Origin: an uncultured Paracoccaceae bacterium
GTDB taxonomy: Bacteria; Pseudomonadota; Alphaproteobacteria; Rhodobacterales; Rhodobacteraceae
Direction: 5' to 3'
Length of the DNA stretch: 64,000 nucleotides
NCBI GenBank assembly: GCA_947493255.1
Contig: CANLQK010000001.1
Span: forward strand, 186,001-250,000
The notes beneath the pieces were generated by a model that was given only the letters and a program-made list of their open reading frames with translations, was not told the DNA's origin and made no database searches. The translations under genes were made by a program, and so were the position numbers. Shown here in pieces: positions 43,587 to 54,069 of the stretch. The stretch's first letter is position 1. Every line of letters starts with the position of its first letter.

Positions 43587-44681
43587 ATGACGCAACCATT
43601 ATTAGTAATCGCGGCTGGTGGAACGGGGGGGCATATGTTCCCCGCACAGGCCTTGGCGGAAGCCATGTTGGCGCAAGGATGGCGGGTGAAGCTGTCTACT
43701 GACGCTCGCGGTGCGCGCTACACTGGTGGTTTCCCGCATGAGGTGGAGATTGAACAGGTCGGGTCGGCGACATTTGCCCGTGGTGGTATCGCTGCAAAAC
43801 TGACTGTCCCATTCAAGATTTTAGGTGGTTCTATCGCCGCAGCAGGACGCATGTTACGTGACAAGCCCGCTGTGGTGGTCGGGTTTGGTGGGTATCCTAC
43901 AATTCCTGCAATGACGGCCGCTTTTGTTTTGCGAAAGCCGCGTATGATCCATGAGCAAAATGGTATCTTGGGGCGCGTGAACCGTATCTTTGCAAAACGC
44001 GTGGCGACAGTGGCCTGCGGAACTTGGCCTACGGAATTGCCTGAGGGGGCAAACGGCGTCGAAGTCGGCAACCCTGTGCGTGGAACTATTCTGGAACGCG
44101 CCGGGGCAGGGTACATTGCCCCTGGCGATTATCCTATGTCGATCGTGGTCATGGGCGGAAGTCAGGGGGCGCGCATTTTATCAGATGTCGTACCGCCTGC
44201 TATTTCGGGTCTTCCGTCTGAAATCCGTCGCAACATTCGTGTCAGTCATCAAGCTCGGGCAGAAGATTTGGATCGCGTTGCGCAGTATTACGCGGATGAA
44301 GGTATCCCCGCGGATGTTCAGACATTTTTCAATGATGTTCCGACCCGCATGTCAGAGGCACAATTGGTCATTACACGGGCGGGCGCATCAACGATTGCAG
44401 ACCTAAGTGTTATTGGCCGACCTTCCATTTTGGTACCTTATGCGGCTGCGGCGGCAGACCATCAAACGGCGAATGCGCAGGGGCTGGTAAATGCCGGTGC
44501 GGCGATCTTGGTTCCTGAAAAAGACCTGCATGTTGAAAGCCTGTCTGAACAGATTTCATCTGTTTTGGGCGACCCACAAAGGGCAATGAATATGGCGCAG
44601 TCGGCGCTTGCCTGCGGAAAACCAGATGCGACTGAAACATTGGTTGAACTCACACAAAACTTGGCCCAAACGCGCGGTTAA
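43587..44681 (+). CDS. murG: UDP-GlcNAc--lipid I transferase MurG
   Basis: MurG adds GlcNAc to lipid I to make lipid II on the inner face of the membrane. The 364-residue GT-B enzyme shows the first Gly-rich loop [14 protein letters not shown] (about 10-23), [10 protein letters not shown], the [12 protein letters not shown] segment, the second Gly-rich loop MGGSQGAR near 191 and the donor-binding [23 protein letters not shown]. All are intact. It is two bases after ftsW. Confidence 0.97.
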   Translation: MTQPLLVIAAGGTGGHMFPAQALAEAMLAQGWRVKLSTDARGARYTGGFPHEVEIEQVGSATFARGGIAAKLTVPFKILGGSIAAAGRMLRDKPAVVVGFGGYPTIPAMTAAFVLRKPRMIHEQNGILGRVNRIFAKRVATVACGTWPTELPEGANGVEVGNPVRGTILERAGAGYIAPGDYPMSIVVMGGSQGARILSDVVPPAISGLPSEIRRNIRVSHQARAEDLDRVAQYYADEGIPADVQTFFNDVPTRMSEAQLVITRAGASTIADLSVIGRPSILVPYAAAAADHQTANAQGLVNAGAAILVPEKDLHVESLSEQISSVLGDPQRAMNMAQSALACGKPDATETLVELTQNLAQTRG

Positions 44682-44711
44682 GCACACAAAATAATGGACG
44701 GTAACGAGACG

Positions 44712-46112
44712 ATGAACGGTGTAACGAAACTCCCCCTTGATGTTGGTCCTATTCATTTTGTGGGCATCGGCGGCATTGGCATGTCTGGAATTGCAGAAGT
44801 GTTGCTGAGCCATGGGTACACGGTTCAAGGATCGGATCTAAAGGAAACACCAATTACCAAACGTCTGACGGAACTTGGCGCATTGGTACACGTTGGGCAA
44901 AAGGCCGAAAACATCGCGCAGGCTGCGGTTATTGTGATTTCCAGCGCGATTAAACCGGGCAATCCTGAGTTGGACGAAGCCCGTTTGCGCGGATTGCCAA
45001 TTGTACGCCGCGCCGAAATGTTGGCCGAGCTGATGCGATTGAAGTCAAACATCGCAGTTGCTGGCACACACGGTAAGACCACCACAACAACCATGGTCGC
45101 GGCCCTTTTGGATGGTGGTAACTTTAACCCGACAGTTGTGAACGGGGGGATTATTCACGCCTATGGATCCAACGCGCGTGTTGGCGACGGTGAGTGGATG
45201 GTCGTTGAAGCCGATGAATCCGATGGCACGTTCAACAGGCTGCCTGCGACCATTGCGATTGTGACAAACATCGACCCAGAACACATGGAACACTGGGGCA
45301 CCGAAGAAAACCTGCATGCGGGGTTCTATGATTTTGTGTCCAACATCCCGTTTTATGGTGTTGCTGTTTGCTGCACCGATGACAGTGATGTCCAAGCCCT
45401 TGTTGGCAAGATCACGGATCGTCGTGTTGTGACTTATGGTTTCAACGCCCAAGCGGATGTGCGGGCCGTGAACCTGACCTATTCAAAAGGCGAAGCACAT
45501 TTTGATGTCGCTTTGCAGAGCGAAGACATGATGATCGAAGGCTGTGTGTTGCCGATGCCGGGTGATCACAATGTTTCAAACGCGTTGTCCGCGATCGCAG
45601 TCGCACGGCATTTGGGGATGAAGCGAGAAGAAATTCGTGCGGCGCTTGCCAGCTTTGGAGGCGTGAACCGCCGGTTTACCCGCGTTGGCGAGGTCAACGG
45701 TATCACTATTATTGACGACTATGGTCACCACCCGACCGAGATTGCAGCCGTCTTGAAAGCCGCACGTCAGGCCAGCGAAGGCCGCATAATCGCGGTGCAT
45801 CAGCCGCACCGGTACAGCCGTCTTCATCATCACTTTGAAGATTTCTGTTCTTGTTTCAATGACGCGGATGTCGTCGCGATTGCAGAAGTTTTCGCAGCCG
45901 GTGAAGATGTCATCGAGGGCGCAACACGGGATGACTTGGTCGCCGGTTTGATCCGTGGCGGTCACCGCCACGCCCGTGCGATTACCGATGAAGACGATTT
46001 GGTGCGTTTGGTGAAAGAGCAAGCGAAAGAAGGCGATATGGTTGTCTGCCTAGGAGCCGGTTCTATTTCAACGTGGGCAAACAGTATGCCAAAACGTTTA
46101 ACGGACGCCTGA
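44712..46112 (+). CDS. murC: UDP-MurNAc--L-alanine ligase MurC
   Basis: MurC joins L-alanine to UDP-MurNAc, the first step of the stem peptide. The 466 residues begin with the nucleotide loop [19 protein letters not shown] and show the ATP loop [16 protein letters not shown] near 115, EADESDGTF near 170 and [11 protein letters not shown] near residue 340. I choose ATG 44712 (MNGVTKLP); an in-frame ATG six codons upstream has no ribosome site. Three small membrane genes follow within four bases. Confidence 0.96.
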   Translation: MNGVTKLPLDVGPIHFVGIGGIGMSGIAEVLLSHGYTVQGSDLKETPITKRLTELGALVHVGQKAENIAQAAVIVISSAIKPGNPELDEARLRGLPIVRRAEMLAELMRLKSNIAVAGTHGKTTTTTMVAALLDGGNFNPTVVNGGIIHAYGSNARVGDGEWMVVEADESDGTFNRLPATIAIVTNIDPEHMEHWGTEENLHAGFYDFVSNIPFYGVAVCCTDDSDVQALVGKITDRRVVTYGFNAQADVRAVNLTYSKGEAHFDVALQSEDMMIEGCVLPMPGDHNVSNALSAIAVARHLGMKREEIRAALASFGGVNRRFTRVGEVNGITIIDDYGHHPTEIAAVLKAARQASEGRIIAVHQPHRYSRLHHHFEDFCSCFNDADVVAIAEVFAAGEDVIEGATRDDLVAGLIRGGHRHARAITDEDDLVRLVKEQAKEGDMVVCLGAGSISTWANSMPKRLTDA

Positions 46113-46116
46113 GGGC

Positions 46117-46344
46117 ATGACTTATGAATGGCTGATCCTTGGTGCGATTGTTGTGGTTTCGGTTTTGCCGATGATCAAATGGTTGCGTCGATTACTTTGG
46201 GCATTCACGGTCGCATTTGTTGCGATGTTATTGGTCCATATGCAGCACAATCCTGGTGAAGCGACCTTGGCGCTTGGGGCTATGGGCGGCGGCTTAATGT
46301 TTCGCCGGCCCATCCGGCGCGCAGTGTTTGGTGGGTTACTTTGA
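46117..46344 (+). CDS. small membrane protein between murC and murB (1 of 3)
   Basis: This 75-residue protein has two or three hydrophobic segments (WLILGAIVVVSVLPMI, LLWAFTVAFVAMLLV and ATLALGAMGGGLMF) and an Arg-rich C terminus (RRPIRRAVFGGLL). It starts four bases after murC and overlaps the next gene. It is probably an inner-membrane protein tied to the dcw operon. I do not recognise it with certainty; the layout WLILGAIVVVSVLP...FRRPIRR recalls the DUF2484-like neighbours. Confidence 0.65.
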   Translation: MTYEWLILGAIVVVSVLPMIKWLRRLLWAFTVAFVAMLLVHMQHNPGEATLALGAMGGGLMFRRPIRRAVFGGLL

Positions 46345-46595
46345 GCTGGTCAATCATCGCGTCATCAATTTGGGTATTGGCAGCGACGATCACGGCGTTG
46401 TTGCCTATGCGTTTGCAGTATGTTCCTGGCGTGACATTGCTGATTTTGGCTCCTGTGATGATAATTTGGCTTGGGGCTGATTTTGGATGGGGGTGGAGTA
46501 TCGCAGCGGCGCTTGCGTTTGCGTCCATGTTCCGCAACCCGTTGAGATATTTTTATGCCCGCGCGCGGGGAAACAAGCCGGAGTTGCCCAAATGA
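46341..46595 (+). CDS. DUF2484-like membrane protein (2 of 3)
   Basis: This 84-residue protein resembles DUF2484, a family I know mainly from Rhodobacterales at the murC-murB position. The pattern IASSIWVLAATITALLPMRLQYVPGVTLLILAPV gives two membrane segments, and SMFRNPLRYFYARARG ends the protein with a basic tail. The start is TTG 46341, which overlaps the upstream stop (TTGA); no ATG fits. Function unknown; it is presumably an accessory of the envelope cluster. Confidence 0.7.
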   Translation: MSWSIIASSIWVLAATITALLPMRLQYVPGVTLLILAPVMIIWLGADFGWGWSIAAALAFASMFRNPLRYFYARARGNKPELPK

Positions 46596-46873
46596 TTGCC
46601 GTTATTCTGGGGTGTTTGTGGATTGTATGCGCGAATGTGTTGGCGTTGATCCCGAGCCGAGACAATCATTGGGCGCGGGCCTATGGATTGATCGCTATTG
46701 GTATTCCGCTGCTGTTTTACATTGGGTATTCCAATGGGCCAATGCTGGCGTTTGTATTTTTGATAGGTGGAGCGAGCGTATTGCGTTGGCCTGTCATATA
46801 CCTTTCTCGTTGGGTGCGGCAGGCAACGGCGCAAATGTCTTCGCGGCTTGGCAAAGGAAATGAGCCGGAGTAG
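46592..46873 (+). CDS. DUF2484-like membrane protein (3 of 3)
   Basis: This 93-residue protein looks like a paralogue of the previous gene: VILGCLWIVCANVLALIPSRDNHWARAYGL, then hydrophobic LLFYIGYSNGPMLAFVFLIGG and LRWPVIYLSRWVRQ. Its ATG overlaps the upstream stop (ATGA), and murB starts ten bases after its stop. A longer frame begins upstream but would overlap the previous gene heavily. Function unknown. Confidence 0.7.
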   Translation: MIAVILGCLWIVCANVLALIPSRDNHWARAYGLIAIGIPLLFYIGYSNGPMLAFVFLIGGASVLRWPVIYLSRWVRQATAQMSSRLGKGNEPE

Positions 46874-46882
46874 GACAAACTT

Positions 46883-47818
46883 ATGACCATGAATGACCTT
46901 CCTTCAGTGCGCGGCACGTTGACCGAAAACCGTGATCTATCCAGCCTGACGTGGATGCGTGTAGGCGGGCCTGCCGATGTTTTGTTCCAACCGGCAGACG
47001 AAGACGATTTATGTGAATTTTTGGCGGCGCTGCCCCCGAGTGTGCCCGTGTTCACAATGGGCGTTGGGTCGAACTTGATCGTCCGAGACGGCGGCGTGCG
47101 CGGCGTTGTCATTCGGCTAGGGCGTGGATTTAACGGCATTGAAATCGAGGGTGATACTGTCCGCGCAGGGGCAGCCGCATTGGATGCACATGTGGCACGA
47201 AAAGCCGCTGCGGAAGGGGTTAACCTGACCTTTTTGCGGACCATTCCGGGGTCCATTGGCGGTGCGGTACGGATGAATGCAGGGTGCTACGGCGATTACA
47301 TGGCCGATGTATTACAAGATGTCCGTGTTGTTCTGCGTGATGGGACAGTTGAAACGCTACCTGCGGCGCAGTTGCAGCTTGCCTATCGGTCTTCTGTCTT
47401 GCCCGACGGCGCCGTGATTGTTGGCGCGACGTTGAAAGCGCCAGTGGAAGAAGCGCAAGTGTTGGAAGACCGCATGGCGGCCCAATTGGCCAAGCGTGAC
47501 GAAACCCAACCGACCAAGGACCGTACAGCTGGCAGTACATTTCGCAATCCTGCTGGGTTTTCATCGACAGGCAAGGCCGATGACACGATGGATTTGAAGG
47601 CGTGGAAAGTGATCGACGACGCCGGTATGCGCGGCGCGACCCGTGGTGGAGCGATTATGAACACAATGCATTCCAATTTTTTGACCAATGCAGGTGGGGC
47701 GACCGCCGCCGATTTGGAAGGATTGGGCGAAGATGTCCGAAAAAAGGTTTACGACACCAGTGGGATAACGCTAGAGTGGGAAATTATGAGGGTTGGCGAA
47801 CCAACCCCGATGGAGTGA
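46883..47818 (+). CDS. murB: UDP-N-acetylenolpyruvoylglucosamine reductase MurB
   Basis: MurB reduces UDP-GlcNAc-enolpyruvate to UDP-MurNAc with NADPH and FAD. The 311 residues show [15 protein letters not shown] near the start, the FAD loop [40 protein letters not shown] near 114-132, AYRSSVL with the substrate Tyr, and AGSTFRNP with the catalytic Ser. This is the shorter type I or IIa-like form. After the stop, 88 bases precede ddl. Confidence 0.95.
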   Translation: MTMNDLPSVRGTLTENRDLSSLTWMRVGGPADVLFQPADEDDLCEFLAALPPSVPVFTMGVGSNLIVRDGGVRGVVIRLGRGFNGIEIEGDTVRAGAAALDAHVARKAAAEGVNLTFLRTIPGSIGGAVRMNAGCYGDYMADVLQDVRVVLRDGTVETLPAAQLQLAYRSSVLPDGAVIVGATLKAPVEEAQVLEDRMAAQLAKRDETQPTKDRTAGSTFRNPAGFSSTGKADDTMDLKAWKVIDDAGMRGATRGGAIMNTMHSNFLTNAGGATAADLEGLGEDVRKKVYDTSGITLEWEIMRVGEPTPME

Positions 47819-47906
47819 TCCCCCTTACCGGATCAAAGCCCCACAGGCAGGGGCGGTGGTAAACTACATACGACGGTCCATCTAAGGATCGCGAAAGAGG
47901 CGCAGA

Positions 47907-48821
47907 GTGTCGAGCAAGACACCCAAAACGGTTGCTGTCCTATTGGGCGGCCCATCGGCTGAACGGGATGTATCCCTGAGTTCAGGCCGTGAATGTGCGG
48001 CCGCGTTGCGGACGGCTGGTTTTGATGTTGTGGAAATTGACGCAGGTGCGGACCTTCCGGATCAATTGAAGGCAGCCAAGCCGGATGTTGTGTTTAACGG
48101 ATTGCACGGGCGCTGGTGCGAAGATGGCGTGGTGCAAGGATTGCTGGAATGGATGCGCATTCCTTACACCCATTCTGGTGTCATGGCGTCGGCCATCGCG
48201 ATGGATAAACAGAAAACTAAAGAAATTTACCACGCCGCAGGCCTCCCGTTTGTAGCAAGCGTTTTGGCCAACAAGGACGAGATCGAAGCGTCGCATGTTA
48301 TGGAGCCACCTTATGTGGTGAAGCCTTTCAATGAAGGGTCCAGTGTCGGCGTCTATATCGTGACTGAACGGGCCAATGGCACCCCGACTTTGGCACCGGA
48401 TTTACCGGAAACGCTGATGGTCGAAACCTATGCGCCAGGCCGCGAGTTGACGACTGCCGTGATGAATGACCGCGCATTGACCGTAACCGACATTATTACA
48501 GATGGTTGGTACGATTACGCCGCGAAATACGAAACAGGTGGGTCGCGTCACGTGATCCCTGCGGACATTCCGCAAGATATATTTGATGCTTGTATGGATT
48601 ACGCCCAGCGTGCCCATGATGCATTGGGATGCCGCGGGATGAGCCGCACAGATTTCCGTTGGGACGAAACGCGTGGTGTTGATGGGATCATCTTGTTGGA
48701 AACCAACACCCAACCCGGCATGACGCCGACATCTTTGGCGCCCGAACAGGCTGCACATTGTGGCATTTCATTCCCTGACTTGATGACTTGGATGGTGGAG
48801 GACGCATCATGCGATCGTTGA
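47907..48821 (+). CDS. ddl: D-alanine--D-alanine ligase Ddl
   Basis: Ddl makes the D-Ala-D-Ala dipeptide used by MurF. The 304-residue ATP-grasp enzyme shows [19 protein letters not shown] at the start, [16 protein letters not shown] near 66, [15 protein letters not shown] near 92, [11 protein letters not shown] near 139 and the metal-binding [15 protein letters not shown] near 268. The start is GTG 47907 after AAAGAGGCG. The end overlaps ftsQ by 13 bases. Confidence 0.95.
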   Translation: MSSKTPKTVAVLLGGPSAERDVSLSSGRECAAALRTAGFDVVEIDAGADLPDQLKAAKPDVVFNGLHGRWCEDGVVQGLLEWMRIPYTHSGVMASAIAMDKQKTKEIYHAAGLPFVASVLANKDEIEASHVMEPPYVVKPFNEGSSVGVYIVTERANGTPTLAPDLPETLMVETYAPGRELTTAVMNDRALTVTDIITDGWYDYAAKYETGGSRHVIPADIPQDIFDACMDYAQRAHDALGCRGMSRTDFRWDETRGVDGIILLETNTQPGMTPTSLAPEQAAHCGISFPDLMTWMVEDASCDR

Positions 48822-49687
48822 AAGCGGACCGGATAGAGACTGCCAAACGTGACCCCGCGCCGAGCCGTTGGGGGTATCGTTACCAGCGCCTGATGCTGAC
48901 ACCAGGGTTTCGCAAGCTGTTAAAGGTTGGTTTGCCAATGTTGGTCGTTGGCGGGCTTGTTGCAGGCTGGACCGCACGTGAAGCGAACCGACAAATGGTT
49001 GCGGATGCTTACAACGACGTCAAAAGCCAGATCCAACAACGCGATGAATTCATGGTTAAGGTTATGACTGTGGATGGGGCTGATGAAACATTGTCTGCGG
49101 ATGTGCGCACGGTTCTTCCTATTGAATTCCCGCTGTCCAGTTTTGATTTGGATCTCGAAGAGATGCGCCAAACCGTCGCTGCGCTTCCTGCTGTGGCTGA
49201 GGTGTCGCTGCGTGTGCGGCCAGGTGGTGTGCTTCAGATCAATGTCACGCAACGGCAACCGGTCGCGGTTTTCCGTTCGCCTGAAGGTTTGAAGTTGATC
49301 GATGCCGAAGGGGTGTTGATCCAGAATGTCATGGCGCGGGCTGACCGCGCTGACCTGCCGCTGATTACGGGTGATGGCGCACGTGATGTTTTGGCCGAAG
49401 GGCTGAGTATTTATAGCGTCGCGGGGCCGATCCTGCCACGGATGCGTGGCTTGGTGCGCATGGGAGAAAGACGTTGGGATGTGATCCTCGATAATGGGCA
49501 GCGTATTTTGTTGCCAACCGAAAATGCTGTGGTTGCGTTCGAGCGCGTCGTTGCGTTGAACCAAGCACAAGACTTGTTGGAACGAGACGTGGCGGTTGTC
49601 GATATGCGTCATCCGGACCGGCCGACAATAAGAATGAATGAACAAGCCGTGGCGACATTGCGCCAAATAGCCGGCGCTGAAGAATAA
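48809..49687 (+). CDS. ftsQ: cell division protein FtsQ
   Basis: FtsQ is a bitopic inner-membrane protein that recruits FtsL/FtsB and FtsWI to the divisome. The 292 residues have a basic cytoplasmic tail, one membrane segment at about 38-54 ([17 protein letters not shown]), a POTRA domain over about 74-145 ([34 protein letters not shown]) and a C-terminal beta domain. ATG 48809, with GGTGGAGGACGC upstream, overlaps the end of ddl; an earlier in-frame start at 48788 is less likely. Confidence 0.93.
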   Translation: MRSLKADRIETAKRDPAPSRWGYRYQRLMLTPGFRKLLKVGLPMLVVGGLVAGWTAREANRQMVADAYNDVKSQIQQRDEFMVKVMTVDGADETLSADVRTVLPIEFPLSSFDLDLEEMRQTVAALPAVAEVSLRVRPGGVLQINVTQRQPVAVFRSPEGLKLIDAEGVLIQNVMARADRADLPLITGDGARDVLAEGLSIYSVAGPILPRMRGLVRMGERRWDVILDNGQRILLPTENAVVAFERVVALNQAQDLLERDVAVVDMRHPDRPTIRMNEQAVATLRQIAGAEE

Positions 49688-49704
49688 GAACAGGTGTGTA
49701 AACG

Positions 49705-51039
49705 ATGAGAGACCTTTACCAATCCCAGCGGGCCCAACGGGCAATGCGTCAGGCGGCGATGCAACGGGGTGTGATCGCAATATTGGACGTTGGGTCGTCC
49801 AAGATCGCCTGTCTTGTGTTGCGTTTTGATGGGCAAGGCCAGTTCAACGAAAGTGACGGGGTCGGCTCCTTGGCGGGGCAGTCTTCTTTTCGCGTAATTG
49901 GCGCTGCGACGACACGGTCGCGCGGGGTTCGTTTCGGTGAAATTGACGCAATGGCTGAAACAGAACGGGCCATTCGCACCGCTGTACAAGCGGCCCAGAA
50001 AATGGCCAACGTACGCGTTGATCACGTGATCGCATGTATGTCTGGGGGCCGTCCACGGTCTTACGGCCTTGATGGTCAGGTCGATGTTATGGGGTCTGTT
50101 GTAACGGAAGGTGACATTGGTCGCGTTCTGGCTGAATGCGATGTGCCGGACATCGGGGAGGGGCGCGAAGTTATGCACGCCCAACCGATTAACTTTGCGC
50201 TTGATCACCGGTCTGGCCTTGCTGACCCGCGTGGCCAGATTGGCCAAACGCTTGCGACCGACATGCATCTGGTCACCATTGAAGACAGCGTCATCGAAAA
50301 CCTGCTGTATTGCATTAAACGATGCGATCTTGAATTGGCTGGCATTGCGTCGTCTGCTTACGCGGCCGGAATTTCGTCTTTGGTTGAAGACGAACAAGAA
50401 CTGGGCGCAGCCTGTATTGATATGGGGGGCGGTTCGACCGGTATCTCCATCTTTATGCGCAAGCACATGATCTATTCTGACAGCGTGCGTATGGGCGGTG
50501 ATCATGTAACGTCCGACATTTCCATGGGCCTTCAGGTGGCACCAGCAATGGCGGAGCGGATCAAGACATTCTACGGCGGCGTTTTGGCGACTGGCATGGA
50601 TGACCGCGAAATGATCGAAGTGGGCAGCGATACGGGCGATTGGGAACATGACCGCCGTACGGTAAGCCGTGCCGAATTGATCGGGATTATGCGCCCTCGG
50701 GTCGAAGAGATTTTGGAAGAAGTTCGTGTGCGCCTTGATGTCGCCGGTTTCGAGCATTTGCCAAGCCAGCAAATCGTTCTGACGGGTGGCGGTAGCCAAA
50801 TTCCTGGTCTTGATGGTCTTGCCAATAAGATTCTTGGACAACAGGTCCGCATTGGTCGCCCATTGCGGGTTCAAGGATTACCACAAGCGGCAACTGGGTC
50901 TGCATTCTCAGCGGCGGTTGGTCTGTCGTTGTTCGCAGCGCACCCGCAAGATGAGTGGTGGGATTTCGATATTCCTGCCGAAAAGTACCCGGCGCGTTCC
51001 TTTAAACGTGCCGTTCGATGGTTCCGAGAGAACTGGTAA
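49705..51039 (+). CDS. ftsA: cell division protein FtsA
   Basis: FtsA is the actin-like ATPase that ties FtsZ filaments to the membrane. The 444 residues show the first phosphate loop IAILDVGSSKIACLVL (about 24-39), a 1C domain, the second loop CIDMGGGSTGISIF near 238, QIVLTGGGSQIPGLDGLA near 355 and a basic, aromatic C-terminal amphipathic helix (SFKRAVRWFRENW) that inserts in the membrane. It is 17 bases after ftsQ. A 200-base gap with the ftsZ leader follows. Confidence 0.96.
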   Translation: MRDLYQSQRAQRAMRQAAMQRGVIAILDVGSSKIACLVLRFDGQGQFNESDGVGSLAGQSSFRVIGAATTRSRGVRFGEIDAMAETERAIRTAVQAAQKMANVRVDHVIACMSGGRPRSYGLDGQVDVMGSVVTEGDIGRVLAECDVPDIGEGREVMHAQPINFALDHRSGLADPRGQIGQTLATDMHLVTIEDSVIENLLYCIKRCDLELAGIASSAYAAGISSLVEDEQELGAACIDMGGGSTGISIFMRKHMIYSDSVRMGGDHVTSDISMGLQVAPAMAERIKTFYGGVLATGMDDREMIEVGSDTGDWEHDRRTVSRAELIGIMRPRVEEILEEVRVRLDVAGFEHLPSQQIVLTGGGSQIPGLDGLANKILGQQVRIGRPLRVQGLPQAATGSAFSAAVGLSLFAAHPQDEWWDFDIPAEKYPARSFKRAVRWFRENW

Positions 51040-51239
51040 TTCGGTGGGGTAACCCCCATCAATACGCAAGATTTCGCCGAAACCCCCAAATACGGCGGGT
51101 AAGGCGGAATTTTGACCCATATTTTGCGGTATTTTCGCGTTTTTTCCGTGACCATCCGCGATAGGAGCGTTAGAGTCGCGTAAAGACTCTGACAAGAACG
51201 CCCGAAGGGACCGGGCCAAACAAGACAGGCGGACAGAAC

Positions 51240-52826
51240 ATGACCTTGAACCTTTCCATGCCCGGGCAAGAAGAACTGAAGCCCCGTATCACTGTATTCG
51301 GTGTTGGTGGTGCTGGCGGCAATGCCGTCAACAACATGATCGAACAGCAGCTGGAAGGGGTCGAGTTTGTTGTGGCAAACACCGACGCACAAGCGTTGCA
51401 GCAATCACGCTCTGATGCGAAAATCCAGATGGGTATCAAGGTTACCGAAGGTCTGGGTGCCGGTGCACGCGCCACAGTTGGTGCAGCCGCTGCCGAAGAA
51501 AGCATCGAACAGATCGTTGACCACCTTGCAGGCGCACACATGTGTTTCATCACGGCAGGCATGGGCGGCGGCACAGGTACCGGCGCTGCGCCAATCATCG
51601 CGCAAGCTGCTCGCGAACTTGGTGTTCTGACTGTTGGTGTTGTCACCAAGCCGTTCCAATTCGAAGGCGGCAAGCGAATGAAGCAAGCGGATGAGGGCAT
51701 CGAAGCCCTTCAGAAGGTTGTTGATACGCTGATCATTATTCCAAACCAGAACCTGTTCCGCCTGGCCAATGAAAACACGACCTTCACCGAAGCATTCTCC
51801 CTCGCGGATGACGTGCTTTATCAAGGTGTTAAAGGCGTAACTGACCTGATGGTTCGCCCTGGTCTGATCAACCTCGACTTTGCTGACGTTCGCGCCGTAA
51901 TGGACGAAATGGGCAAGGCGATGATGGGGACAGGCGAAGCCGACGGTCAGGATCGTGCGGTTCAGGCGGCAGAAAAAGCCATCGCCAACCCATTGCTGGA
52001 CGAGATTTCCCTCGAAGGTGCGCGCGGCGTTCTCATCAACATCACAGGTGGCTACGACCTGACGTTGTTCGAACTCGACGAAGCAGCCAACAAGATCCGC
52101 GAAAAAGTCGACCCAGATGCGAACATCATCGTGGGTTCCACGTTGGACACAGGTATGGAAGGCCAGATGCGCGTTTCCGTTGTGGCCACTGGCATCGACG
52201 CGGTTGCAAAAACGTCCGACATTCCTGTGCCACGCCGCCCAATGGCAGCACCTTTGACACAGCAAGTTACTGCTGAAGTTAAAGAAGAAGTTGCAGCACC
52301 GGTTATTGCGCAGGCACCGGCACCGGAGCCAGTCGAAGCACAGCCAGTTGTTGCTGAAACTGCTCCAGAGCCTTCATTGTTTGATGAAACAGCGGCGCCT
52401 ACATTTGACGCGCCAGCAGCAGCTGCTGCTGCCGAGGCTGATCTGCCACCAGCAGCTTACCAGCCACGCCCAGAGCCAGAGATTGAAGCACCAGTTGATG
52501 GCTTCGTTGCACCACAGCGTGCTGCGGTTGGAACGCCTTCACAAGAAACACTGGACCGTTTGCGGACAGCGGCAGCGCGGTCAACGCCAACGGCTGCGCC
52601 TATCGCTGAGCCAACCGAATCTGACGAAGCAGCAAAACCGCGGATGGGTGGTTTGAATAGCTTGATCAGCCGCATGACTGGCCAAGGCGATGCGGCAGCC
52701 CCTGCAGCCGAACGCCCACAGCCACCTGTTGCTACTCTGCGTGAAGACCCAGAAACGCAACCAGAAGCTGATGCGGATCAGGAACGGATCGAGATCCCTG
52801 CATTCTTGCGTCGTCAGGCGAACTAA
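51240..52826 (+). CDS. ftsZ: cell division GTPase FtsZ
   Basis: FtsZ is the tubulin-like GTPase that forms the division ring. The 528 residues include the nucleotide loop [15 protein letters not shown] (about 20-34), the tubulin signature GGGTGTG near 108-114, the synergy-loop region [11 protein letters not shown] near 216, a long Ala/Pro/Glu-rich linker (about 330-490) typical of alphaproteobacteria, and the C-terminal peptide [13 protein letters not shown] that binds FtsA and other partners. The 200-base gap upstream has a hairpin at 51172-51190 and suggests a separate promoter. A clear terminator follows. Confidence 0.98.
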   Translation: MTLNLSMPGQEELKPRITVFGVGGAGGNAVNNMIEQQLEGVEFVVANTDAQALQQSRSDAKIQMGIKVTEGLGAGARATVGAAAAEESIEQIVDHLAGAHMCFITAGMGGGTGTGAAPIIAQAARELGVLTVGVVTKPFQFEGGKRMKQADEGIEALQKVVDTLIIIPNQNLFRLANENTTFTEAFSLADDVLYQGVKGVTDLMVRPGLINLDFADVRAVMDEMGKAMMGTGEADGQDRAVQAAEKAIANPLLDEISLEGARGVLINITGGYDLTLFELDEAANKIREKVDPDANIIVGSTLDTGMEGQMRVSVVATGIDAVAKTSDIPVPRRPMAAPLTQQVTAEVKEEVAAPVIAQAPAPEPVEAQPVVAETAPEPSLFDETAAPTFDAPAAAAAAEADLPPAAYQPRPEPEIEAPVDGFVAPQRAAVGTPSQETLDRLRTAAARSTPTAAPIAEPTESDEAAKPRMGGLNSLISRMTGQGDAAAPAAERPQPPVATLREDPETQPEADADQERIEIPAFLRRQAN

Positions 52827-52862
52827 GAACGCAGTGACGTAAGGTCACAATTTATAACAAGG

Positions 52863-52898
52863 GGCCGCGTTGATTTATTTCAGCGCGGCCTTTTCTTT
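52863..52898 (+). terminator. terminator after ftsZ
   Basis: GGCCGCG and CGCGGCC form a GC-rich stem with a 14-base loop, followed by TTTTCTTT, 37 bases after the ftsZ stop. This is a Rho-independent terminator that ends the dcw transcript and makes lpxC a separate unit. Confidence 0.88.
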
Positions 52899-52952
52899 AT
52901 TGTTTTCATAGGGGTGGCGCCTTACGAAAAGTGTCGGGGCGGCTTTGTGCTG

Positions 52953-52986
52953 GTTTGTAACAGAACTGTTTCAGTCCGTTGCAAAC
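52953..52986 (+). promoter_or_regulatory. nested inverted repeat upstream of lpxC
   Basis: GTTTGTAAC and GTTGCAAAC form a 9-bp outer stem (one G-U pair), and inside it ACTG-TTT-CAGT makes a second stem. The element lies 61 bases before the lpxC start, after the ftsZ terminator, and could be an operator or an RNA structure in the lpxC leader. No T-run follows. Confidence 0.4.
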
Positions 52987-53047
52987 TGTGTGTTGAGCCT
53001 ACCGCCTGCGGGCCTTACCTGTTTTTTAACCAAAAAGAGGCGAATCT

Positions 53048-53968
53048 GTGCAGACGACGATCAACACATCTGTAGTGTTTGAAGGGAAGGGGCTCCATCT
53101 TGGTGAAGCCGCGAGCGTTGTTGTGCGCCCTGTGTCTGCCGACCACGGGATTGTTTTTCGCAGAACCGATGTGCCCGCTGCGAAAGCGGATGTGCCTGCA
53201 CTTTGGGATAACGTTATTATTTCACCGCTGAACACGCGGATTGAAAACACATACGGTGTTTCCGTTTCCACGATCGAACATATCATGGCCGCTCTGGCGG
53301 GTTGTGGAATTCACAACGCCCTGATTGAAGTCACTGGACCGGAAGTGCCAATCCTTGATGGGTCTGCTGCGCAGTTCGTCGAAGGGTTCTTGCGGGTAGG
53401 TGTGAAACGGTTGAACGCACCGCTGCGTGTGATCGAAGTGTTAAAACCAGTGTCTATCCAGCTTGGTGATGCGACGGCTCGGCTGGAACCAGCCGATACT
53501 TTGCACATCGATTTTGAGATCGATTTTACAGACCGCGCGATTGGCCATCAGGAAAAGACGTTGAACATGTCTAACGGCGCGTTTGTCCGCGAGCTGTGTG
53601 ATAGCCGAACGTTCTGCCGATCTTCGGATGTGGATGCGATGCGCGCACAGGGGCTCGCGTTGGGCGGCACGTTGGAGAATGCTGTTGTTGTTGATGGTGC
53701 AGAGGTGCTCAGCCCGGGCGGATTGCGTCATGCTGATGAGGCTGTTCGCCATAAAATGTTGGATGCATTGGGTGATTTGTACACCGCCGGCGCGCCAATT
53801 CTTGGCCGCTATACGGGCCACAAAGCAGGGCATGCTGTTACCAACACATTGCTATGCGCGCTTTTTGACGACCCGAGTGCGTGGCGTTGGGCGGATGCAG
53901 ATGCAACAACAGCTGCACGTTTACCTGGTGTGGGGCTGCGTCGTTCTGATCTTCCTGCCGTTGCTTGA
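53048..53968 (+). CDS. lpxC: UDP-3-O-acyl-GlcNAc deacetylase LpxC
   Basis: LpxC removes the acetyl group from UDP-3-O-acyl-GlcNAc, the committed step of lipid A synthesis, using zinc. The 306 residues show QTTINTSVVFEGKGLHLGE at the start, the zinc ligands in STIEHIMAAL (about H78), and RHKMLDALGDL near 233-243, where His and Asp complete the site, followed by the catalytic-base region TGHKAGHAVTN. The start is GTG 53048 after AAAGAGG. bamD follows after 101 bases. Confidence 0.97.
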   Translation: MQTTINTSVVFEGKGLHLGEAASVVVRPVSADHGIVFRRTDVPAAKADVPALWDNVIISPLNTRIENTYGVSVSTIEHIMAALAGCGIHNALIEVTGPEVPILDGSAAQFVEGFLRVGVKRLNAPLRVIEVLKPVSIQLGDATARLEPADTLHIDFEIDFTDRAIGHQEKTLNMSNGAFVRELCDSRTFCRSSDVDAMRAQGLALGGTLENAVVVDGAEVLSPGGLRHADEAVRHKMLDALGDLYTAGAPILGRYTGHKAGHAVTNTLLCALFDDPSAWRWADADATTAARLPGVGLRRSDLPAVA

Positions 53969-54069
53969 AGAAGAACACGCAAAAGGCATTTTGCCCCACA
54001 TTTTTCTGTGCTAGACCATCACCAACCGAAATGTAATCTTCGGACGAAATTTGACGCGAGGGCGCCTTT

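Noticed and set aside
49609-50874. 421-codon minus-strand open frame over ftsA
   Set aside because: It is an antisense shadow of ftsA; composition (Asn, His, Arg rich) and lack of any family pattern argue against coding.
51405-52265. 286-codon minus-strand open frame over ftsZ
   Set aside because: It is antisense to the highly conserved ftsZ core; no domain is recognisable.
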